Source: Salinicola acroporae (GTDB lineage: Bacteria; Pseudomonadota; Gammaproteobacteria; Pseudomonadales; Halomonadaceae). From it: DNA of 64,000 bases. The stretch covers positions 124,001 to 188,000 of the forward strand of contig NZ_PZJW01000004.1 in NCBI RefSeq assembly GCF_003206615.1. Reading direction: 5' to 3'. Shown piece after piece: positions 57,884 to 64,000 of this stretch. The translations under genes were made by a program, and so were the position numbers. The stretch's first letter is position 1, and every line of letters starts with the position of its first letter. The notes under the pieces were generated by a model that saw nothing but the letters and a program-made list of their open reading frames with translations, made no database searches and was not told the origin of the DNA.

Positions 57884-59686
57884 ATGACCGCAGCCGATGA
57901 TTCTCGCAACGAGAGCGCGACGACTTCCAGCGCCTCCCATGACGCCGGTCAGCCCGACGTCATGGCCGAACTGGCGCGCCAATTCGGCGAGGCCGCCTTT
58001 ACGCCGCAGGCGACGCTGACCGGCATGCCGGTCATCTGGGTGGCCCGCGAGCAACTACGCGATGTACTCGGTTTTCTGCGGCGCGTGACCGGTCCGTTCT
58101 CGATGCTCTTCGATTTGAGCGCCGTCGACGAGCGCCTGCGGACCCATCGCCGGGGGTTGCCGCCATCCGATTTCACCGTTTTCTACCAGTTGCTGTCGGT
58201 GGAGCGGAACGCCGACCTGATGATCAAGGTGGCACTGCACGAGCGGGATCTGGCGCTGCCCTCGATCAGCGACATCTTCGTCAATGCCAACTGGTACGAG
58301 CGCGAGGTCTTCGATCTCTTCGGCATCCACTTCAGCGGCCACCCGCATCTGACCCGGATCATGATGCCGCCGACCTGGACCGGTCACCCGCTACGCAAGG
58401 ACTACTCCGCCCGCGCCACCGAATTCGACCCCTATACGCTGACGGTGAAGGGGCAGGAGGTCGAACAGGAGGCGCTGCGTTTCGACCCCGCGGCCTGGGG
58501 CATGAAGCGCGAGGGGGAAGAGACCGAGTTCATGTTCCTGAACCTCGGGCCCAACCACCCCTCGGCCCATGGCGCGTTCCGCATCGTGCTGCAGCTCGAC
58601 GGCGAGGAGGTGGTCGACTGCGTGCCGGACATCGGCTATCACCACCGCGGCGCCGAGAAGATGGCGGAGCGTCAGTCGTGGCACAGCTTCATCCCCTATA
58701 CCGATCGTATCGACTACACCGGCGGGGTGATGAACAACCTGCCCTACGTGCTGGCGGTGGAGAAGTTGGCCGGGATCACCGTCACCGACCGCGCCAAGAC
58801 GATCCGGGTGATGATGGCGGAGATGTTCCGCATCAACAGCCACCTGCTGTTCCTGGGGACCTATCTACAGGATCTGGGCGCCATGACGCCGGTGTTCTTC
58901 ACCTTCACCGACCGCCAGAAGGCCTACGAGGTGATCGAGGCGATCACCGGTTTCCGCATGCACCCGGCGTGGTACCGCATCGGCGGCACCGCCCATGATC
59001 TGCCCAAGGGCTGGGACAAGCTGGTGCAGGGCTTCGTCGACTGGATGCCCAAGCGCCTGGCCGAGTACGAGAAGGCGATGATGGACAACGCCATCGTGCG
59101 CGATCGCACTCGCTTCGTTGCCGCTTTCGATACCCGGCAGGCGCTGGAGTGGGGCGTCACCGGCCCCAACCTGCGTGCCACCGGGCTCGACTTCGATCTG
59201 CGCAAGAAGCGCCCCTATTCCGGCTACGAGAATTTCGATTTCGAGGTGCCCACCGCCGTCAACGGTGACGCCTTCGACCGCGGCATGATGCGGATCGAGG
59301 AGATGCGCCAGAGCGTGCGCATTCTCCAGCAGTGCATCGATCACATGCCCGCCGGCGACTACAAGGCGGACCATCCGCTGACCACGCCGCCGCCGCGGGA
59401 GAAGATGCTGCAGCATATCGAGACCCTGATCACCCACTTCCTGCAGGTCTCGTGGGGGCCGGTGCTGCCGGCCGCCGAGTCGATGCAGATGATCGAGGCG
59501 ACCAAGGGCATCAACAGCTACTACCTGACCAGCGACGGCAGCACCATGAGCTACCGGACACGCATTCGCACGCCCAGCTTTCCGCATCTGCAGCAGATCC
59601 CCGCCGTCATGCGCGGCGGGTTCGTGCCGGATCTGATCGCGCACCTGGGCAGTATCGACTTCGTCATGGCCGACGTGGACCGATGA
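57884..59686 (+). CDS. nuoCD: NADH-quinone oxidoreductase fused subunits C/D
   Basis: 600 aa, the same size as E. coli NuoCD; the fusion is typical of gammaproteobacteria. NuoC-like part about 30-190 ([23 protein letters not shown]), NuoD-like part from about 210 ([29 protein letters not shown], and the C-terminal [11 protein letters not shown]). Forms the quinone-binding cleft with NuoB. ATG at 57884 is preferred over a TTG at 57836. Confidence 0.96.
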   Translation: MTAADDSRNESATTSSASHDAGQPDVMAELARQFGEAAFTPQATLTGMPVIWVAREQLRDVLGFLRRVTGPFSMLFDLSAVDERLRTHRRGLPPSDFTVFYQLLSVERNADLMIKVALHERDLALPSISDIFVNANWYEREVFDLFGIHFSGHPHLTRIMMPPTWTGHPLRKDYSARATEFDPYTLTVKGQEVEQEALRFDPAAWGMKREGEETEFMFLNLGPNHPSAHGAFRIVLQLDGEEVVDCVPDIGYHHRGAEKMAERQSWHSFIPYTDRIDYTGGVMNNLPYVLAVEKLAGITVTDRAKTIRVMMAEMFRINSHLLFLGTYLQDLGAMTPVFFTFTDRQKAYEVIEAITGFRMHPAWYRIGGTAHDLPKGWDKLVQGFVDWMPKRLAEYEKAMMDNAIVRDRTRFVAAFDTRQALEWGVTGPNLRATGLDFDLRKKRPYSGYENFDFEVPTAVNGDAFDRGMMRIEEMRQSVRILQQCIDHMPAGDYKADHPLTTPPPREKMLQHIETLITHFLQVSWGPVLPAAESMQMIEATKGINSYYLTSDGSTMSYRTRIRTPSFPHLQQIPAVMRGGFVPDLIAHLGSIDFVMADVDR

Positions 59687-59696
59687 GGCAGCCATC

Positions 59697-60209
59697 ATGA
59701 CTACTACCGCGACTATTGGGACGACTATCGCCAGCGACGGCTTCGTTCTCGACCCCGCCGACCGTGCGGCGATTCTCGAGGAGCGGGCGCACTATCCCTA
59801 TCCGCAGGCGGCGAGCATCGAGGCGCTGAAGATCGTGCAGAAGCGCCACGGCCACGTGCCGGATGGCGCGATCCCGGCGATCGCCGAGACGCTGGGCATT
59901 CGCGTCGCCGACGTCGAGGGCGTGGCGACCTTCTACAGCCTGATCTTCCGGCAGCCGGTCGGCCGTCACGTCATCCTGATCTGCGACAGCAGTTCCTGTT
60001 TCCTGACCGATTACGAGGCCCTGCGCGACGCCTTCATCGATCATCTCGGTATCCAAATGGGCCAGACCACCGCAGATGGCCGCTTCACGCTGCTGCCAGT
60101 TTGCTGTCTCGGCGCCTGCGATCGCGGGCCCACGATTCTGATCGGCGAGGATCTGCACGGACCGGTGACCCCGGACGAGATCCCCCGGCTGCTGGAGGCG
60201 TACGCATGA
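59697..60209 (+). CDS. nuoE: NADH-quinone oxidoreductase subunit E
   Basis: 170 aa thioredoxin-like protein. The [2Fe-2S] cluster N1a is held by C96, C101, C137 and C141 (CDSSSC, CCLGAC). A 24-kDa type subunit that contacts NuoF. 10 bp after nuoCD. Confidence 0.96.
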   Translation: MTTTATIGTTIASDGFVLDPADRAAILEERAHYPYPQAASIEALKIVQKRHGHVPDGAIPAIAETLGIRVADVEGVATFYSLIFRQPVGRHVILICDSSSCFLTDYEALRDAFIDHLGIQMGQTTADGRFTLLPVCCLGACDRGPTILIGEDLHGPVTPDEIPRLLEAYA

Positions 60210-60240
60210 CGATCAAGAACCTGAGTCGGGAGGGCGAGTC

Positions 60241-61581
60241 GTGAGTCGCATTCTGCAGTCAGCCGGCGAACGCCGCGCCGAGACCCATCCGCTGACCTGG
60301 CGCCTGCACGACGACCAGTCGCCGGTGCTGCTCGAGGAGTATCTCGACACCCAGGGCTATGCCGCGGTCACCAAGGCGCTGGAACAGTACACCTACGAGT
60401 CGCTGACCGAGGAGGTGAAGGGGGCCAATCTTCGCGGCCGTGGCGGCGCGGGTTTCTCCGCCGGCATGAAGTGGAGCCTGACCGCCAAGGGCGCCGACGT
60501 GCCGCGTGGCTATATCGTCTGCAACGCCGACGAGATGGAGCCGGGCACCTTCAAGGATCGCCTGTTGATGGAGCAGCAGCCGCACCTGCTGATCGAGGGC
60601 ATGATCCTGGCCGGTTACGCCAACCGCTCGAAACAGGGCTACATCTTCCTGCGCGGCGAGTACCACCTGGCCGCCGCCTCGATCCAGCGTGCCCTGGCCG
60701 ACGCCCGCGCCGATGGCTGGCTGGGCAGTGATGTGCGCGGCAGCGGCTGGGACTTCGATATCGCCCTGCACACCGGTGCCGGGCGCTATATCTGCGGGGA
60801 AGAGACCGCGCTGATCAACTCGCTCGAGGGCAAGCGTGCCAATCCGCGAGCCAAACCGCCGTTCCCCGGCCAGTCCGGCGCCTGGGGGCTGCCGACGGTG
60901 GTCAACAACGTCGAGACGCTGTGCAACGTGCCGGGCATCGTCAATCACGGCGCCGACTGGTTCCAGGCGCTCTCCGGCGATCTCAGCCGCGACGGTGGCA
61001 CCAAGCTCTACGGCGTCTCCGGCAAGGTCAACAATCCCGGGCTGTGGGAGCTGCCCATGGGTACCACCGGCAGCCGGATCCTCGAGCTCGCCGGCGGCAT
61101 GCGTGACGGCCTGACCCTCAAGAGTTGGCTACCCGGCGGTGGCAGTACCGGCTTCCTGCTGCCCGAACACCTGGAGCTGGCGCTCGATTTCGACACCATC
61201 GGCAAGACCGGCAGCCGCATGGGAACGGGGCTGCTGACCGTGGTTGCCGACAACCAGAGCATGGTCTCGCTGACCCGCAACCTGGAGGAGTTCTTCGCCC
61301 GTGAGTCCTGCGGCTGGTGCACGCCGTGCCGCGACGGCCTGCCGTGGAGCGTCAAGCTGCTGCGGGCGCTGGAGGCTGGCGAGGGCGAGGGCGGCGATAT
61401 CGAGCTGCTCGAGCAGATGGCCCGCGACCTGGGGCCGGGCAAGACCTTCTGCGCGCATGCGCCGGGGGCGGCGATGCCGCTGGCATCCGCGATCCACTAT
61501 TTCCGTGACGAGTTCGAGCGCGGCATCACCCGACCCAAGGGTGAAGCGCACGCGGACCCGATCCCGGTCGGCAGCGTGTAG
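60241..61581 (+). CDS. nuoF: NADH-quinone oxidoreductase subunit F (NADH-binding)
   Basis: 446 aa (E. coli 445). Glycine-rich NADH/FMN site [16 protein letters not shown]-region [13 protein letters not shown], and cluster N3 ligands in [12 protein letters not shown] plus a distal Cys in [11 protein letters not shown] start with GGGAGG upstream. A 12-codon frame at 60206-60244 between nuoE and nuoF is probably not a gene. Confidence 0.96.
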   Translation: MSRILQSAGERRAETHPLTWRLHDDQSPVLLEEYLDTQGYAAVTKALEQYTYESLTEEVKGANLRGRGGAGFSAGMKWSLTAKGADVPRGYIVCNADEMEPGTFKDRLLMEQQPHLLIEGMILAGYANRSKQGYIFLRGEYHLAAASIQRALADARADGWLGSDVRGSGWDFDIALHTGAGRYICGEETALINSLEGKRANPRAKPPFPGQSGAWGLPTVVNNVETLCNVPGIVNHGADWFQALSGDLSRDGGTKLYGVSGKVNNPGLWELPMGTTGSRILELAGGMRDGLTLKSWLPGGGSTGFLLPEHLELALDFDTIGKTGSRMGTGLLTVVADNQSMVSLTRNLEEFFARESCGWCTPCRDGLPWSVKLLRALEAGEGEGGDIELLEQMARDLGPGKTFCAHAPGAAMPLASAIHYFRDEFERGITRPKGEAHADPIPVGSV

Positions 61582-61596
61582 GAGGAGTTCGACGCC

Positions 61597-64000
61597 ATGG
61601 CCACTATTCACGTCGACGGCAGCGACTACGAAGTCGAAGACAGCGACAACCTGCTCCACGCCTGCCTTTCGCTGGGACTGGATATTCCCTATTTCTGCTG
61701 GCATCCGGCGATGGGCAGCGTCGGCGCGTGCCGCCAGTGCGCGGTGAAGCAGTACAAGGACGCCGACGACGACCGCGGCATGCTGGTGATGTCGTGCATG
61801 GCGCCGGTCAAGGACGACGCCTACATCTCCATCGCCGACGAGGAGGCCAAGGCCTTCCGCGAGACGGTGATCGAGTTCCTGATGGTCAATCATCCTCATG
61901 ATTGCCCGGTCTGCGAGGAAGGGGGCCACTGCCACCTGCAGGACATGACGGTGATGACCGGTCATGACCGGCGACGTTACCGTTTCCGCAAGCGCACCCA
62001 TCGCAACCAGAACCTGGGGCCGTTCATCGCCCATGAGATGAACCGCTGCATTACCTGCTATCGCTGCACGCGCTTCTACCAGGACTACGCCGGTGGCGAG
62101 GACCTGGGGGCCTTCGGCGCCCACGACAACGTCTACTTCGGCCGCGTCACCGACGGCACGCTGGAGAGCGAGTTTTCCGGCAACCTGACCGAGGTCTGTC
62201 CGACCGGCGTGTTCACCGACCAGACCCACTCGGCTCACTACACCCGCAAGTGGGACCTGCAGTTTGCGCCGAGCATCTGCCACCAGTGCGCCAGCGGCTG
62301 CAACATCAGCCCCGGCGAGCGCTACGGCGACATTCGCCGGATCGAGAACCGCTACAACGGCGACGTCAACGGCTATTTTCTCTGCGACCGCGGGCGGTTC
62401 GGCTACGGATACGTCAACCGCAAGGATCGGCCGACACGCCCCGAGTGCCGGGAGAGCGGTGGTGAAGCTCGGGCAATGGAAATCGACGAGGCGCTCGATC
62501 TTGCCGCGGATCGCCTGCGTGGCGCCAAGCGGATCATCGGCATCGGCTCACCCCGGGCCAGCCTGGAGAGCAACCATCGGCTGCGTCAGTTGGTCGGCGC
62601 GGCCAACTTCTCCACCGGTATCGAGGCCGGAGAGCTGGCGCGGATCCGGCGGATGGAAGCACTCAACCGCGAGGCTGGGCTGGCCACGCCGAGCCTGCGC
62701 GAGATCGAACAGTGCGACGCGATCCTGGTGCTCGGTGAAGACCTCATCCAGAGCGCCGCCCGTGTCGCGTTGTCGGTGCGCCAGGCGGTGCGTGGCAAGG
62801 GCACCGAGCTGGGCGCCGAGCGCGGCATCCCCGAGTGGAACGCCGAAGCGGTCAAGACCGTCGCCCAGGATGCCGGCCATCCGCTGTTCCTGGCCACGCC
62901 GGACGCGACCAAGCTCGACGGCATCGCCGCCCATGCCGGGCGACTCGCGCCTGATGATATCGCTCGGCTCGGGTTCGCCGTGGCGCACGCCCTCGATTCC
63001 ACCGCGCCGGTCGTCGACGGCCTCGACGAAGAGACGTCGCGACTGGCCGAGCGCATCGCCGATGCCTTGCTGGCGGCGGAGAAGCCGCTGGTCATCGCCG
63101 GCGAGTCGCTGGGTTCGATGGCGATCCTGGAAGCGGCCGGCAACATCGCTCGGGCGCTCGGACGGCGCCAGCGTCCGGACGCCGGCCTGACCCTCGTTCG
63201 CCGCGAGGCCAATAGCGTCGGGCTCGGGTTGCTGGGTGGCGAATCCCTCGATTGGGCGATGGCCCAGCTTGAGCAGGGTGACGCCGATGGTGTGGTGATC
63301 CTGGAGAACGATCTCTATGTGCGGCTGCCGGCGGCGAAGGTCGACGCCGCGCTGGACCGGGCCAGTGCGCTGGTGGTGATCGACCACCAGCGTACGCCGA
63401 CCTGGGAGCGCGCCGACGTCGGCTTGCCGGCAGGCACCTTCGCCGAGAGCGACGGCACCCTGGTCAGCCTCGAAGGTCGTGCCCAGCGGTTCTACCAGGT
63501 CTTCGACCCCAGCTACCTGCGCCCGGATACCCGGATTCGCGAGAGCTGGCGCTGGCTGCATGCGCTTCACGCCACGCTGGAGCGCCAGCCGATGGAGACC
63601 ATCCTGCTCGACGACCTGACCCAGGCCGTTGCCGAGGATGCTCCCGCCTTGGCGCCGCTGCACCAGAACACGCCGGAGGCGATGTTTCGCATCCACGGCC
63701 TGAAGCTGGCCCGCGAGCCCCACCGCTACAGTGGCCGTACTGCCATGCGTGCCAATCTCAACGTCAACGAGCCGCGAGCGCCGGTGGACCTCGATACGCC
63801 GTTCGCCTTTTCGATGGAAGGCTATGCCGGCTATCGCGAGCCGCGCCGAGAGGTCGCCTTCGCCTGGGCGCCGGGCTGGAACTCCCCGCAGGCCTGGAAC
63901 AAGTTCCAGGACGAGGTCGGCGGTCATCTGCGCGCCGGCGATCCAGGCAAGCGACTGTTCACCGCGGCCGCCGCCGGTGGCGACTATTGCAGCGAGATCC
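61597..64000 (+). CDS. nuoG: NADH-quinone oxidoreductase subunit G (3' end outside the window)
   Basis: 801 codons visible without a stop; E. coli NuoG is 908 aa, so about 100 codons are missing. N1b: [18 protein letters not shown] with [10 protein letters not shown]4/N5: [21 protein letters not shown] and CPTG; the extra N7 cluster CHQCASGC with FLCDRG is present, as in E. coli and Thermus. GGAGGAG ribosome site 7 nt upstream. Its N-terminal part is ferredoxin-like, the rest molybdopterin-oxidoreductase-like without a cofactor role. Confidence 0.96.
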   Translation, partial: MATIHVDGSDYEVEDSDNLLHACLSLGLDIPYFCWHPAMGSVGACRQCAVKQYKDADDDRGMLVMSCMAPVKDDAYISIADEEAKAFRETVIEFLMVNHPHDCPVCEEGGHCHLQDMTVMTGHDRRRYRFRKRTHRNQNLGPFIAHEMNRCITCYRCTRFYQDYAGGEDLGAFGAHDNVYFGRVTDGTLESEFSGNLTEVCPTGVFTDQTHSAHYTRKWDLQFAPSICHQCASGCNISPGERYGDIRRIENRYNGDVNGYFLCDRGRFGYGYVNRKDRPTRPECRESGGEARAMEIDEALDLAADRLRGAKRIIGIGSPRASLESNHRLRQLVGAANFSTGIEAGELARIRRMEALNREAGLATPSLREIEQCDAILVLGEDLIQSAARVALSVRQAVRGKGTELGAERGIPEWNAEAVKTVAQDAGHPLFLATPDATKLDGIAAHAGRLAPDDIARLGFAVAHALDSTAPVVDGLDEETSRLAERIADALLAAEKPLVIAGESLGSMAILEAAGNIARALGRRQRPDAGLTLVRREANSVGLGLLGGESLDWAMAQLEQGDADGVVILENDLYVRLPAAKVDAALDRASALVVIDHQRTPTWERADVGLPAGTFAESDGTLVSLEGRAQRFYQVFDPSYLRPDTRIRESWRWLHALHATLERQPMETILLDDLTQAVAEDAPALAPLHQNTPEAMFRIHGLKLAREPHRYSGRTAMRANLNVNEPRAPVDLDTPFAFSMEGYAGYREPRREVAFAWAPGWNSPQAWNKFQDEVGGHLRAGDPGKRLFTAAAAGGDYCSEI

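Noticed and set aside
60206-60244. 12-codon frame between nuoE and nuoF
   Set aside because: Too short and not conserved in other nuo operons as far as I know; probably spacer.

Overview
The window is a G+C-rich, densely packed chromosomal segment of a halophilic or halotolerant gammaproteobacterium, most likely a member of the Halomonadaceae (Halomonas, Salinicola, Chromohalobacter or Kushneria type). The basis is the fused nuoCD gene, an ehuBCDA ectoine/hydroxyectoine uptake operon, a finR-fpr pair, thiSG-trmB, xseB-ispA-dxs, UbiK and ComM, and a PrrF-like iron sRNA. Almost all genes are ordinary housekeeping, transport or stress genes. I saw no prophage, insertion sequence, CRISPR array, rRNA or tRNA.

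Layout. 1-6.8 kb: an IclR regulator with a D-serine dehydratase/D-threonine aldolase-like enzyme, a possible structured small RNA, a DUF481 outer-membrane protein, an SDR enzyme, a TonB receptor and a small lipoprotein. 6.8-13.1 kb: serA, then xseB-ispA-dxs, djlA and a methyltransferase. 13.1-18.5 kb: a TetR-controlled pair of small multidrug resistance genes, a DUF421 protein, an ABC exporter facing SoxR across a soxbox promoter, and a hemolysin III-type membrane protein. 18.5-21.2 kb: ribA, an 11-bp tandem repeat, hemE, a DUF393-like fragment and a VanZ-like protein. 21.2-26.2 kb: the aapJQMP amino-acid ABC operon with ridA, behind NtrC and sigma-54 sites. 26.2-31.1 kb: host attachment protein, finR-fpr, and glnK-amtB-glnK behind a sigma-54 promoter with two NtrC sites. 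31.1-38.9 kb: ubiK, comM, an aminotransferase, a hydrolase with a lipoprotein, malate synthase G (IclR-type operator upstream) and a thioesterase. 38.9-46.5 kb: DUF423, an alanine/glycine symporter, thiSG, trmB, EamA/LysR, the PrrF-like sRNA and an AEC permease. 46.5-51.7 kb: an FKBP isomerase, DUF2390, an ABC-F ATPase, ChaB, a large palindromic element, an SDR and dtd. 51.7-64 kb: ehuBCDA, thiD, and nuoABCDEFG, with nuoG running off the right edge.

Themes. Nitrogen control: the aap operon and glnK-amtB both carry sigma-54 promoters and NtrC-type dyads. Redox and iron stress: the SoxR promoter points at the ABC exporter, FinR at fpr, and Fur at the sRNA. Osmotic adaptation: the ehu operon has a long, hairpin-rich leader. 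The most notable non-coding findings are the PrrF-like sRNA (44774-44890, minus strand), the SoxR promoter (17223-17253), the orphan transcript candidate with an IclR-type operator (2137-2376), and the structured ehu leader (52023-52195).
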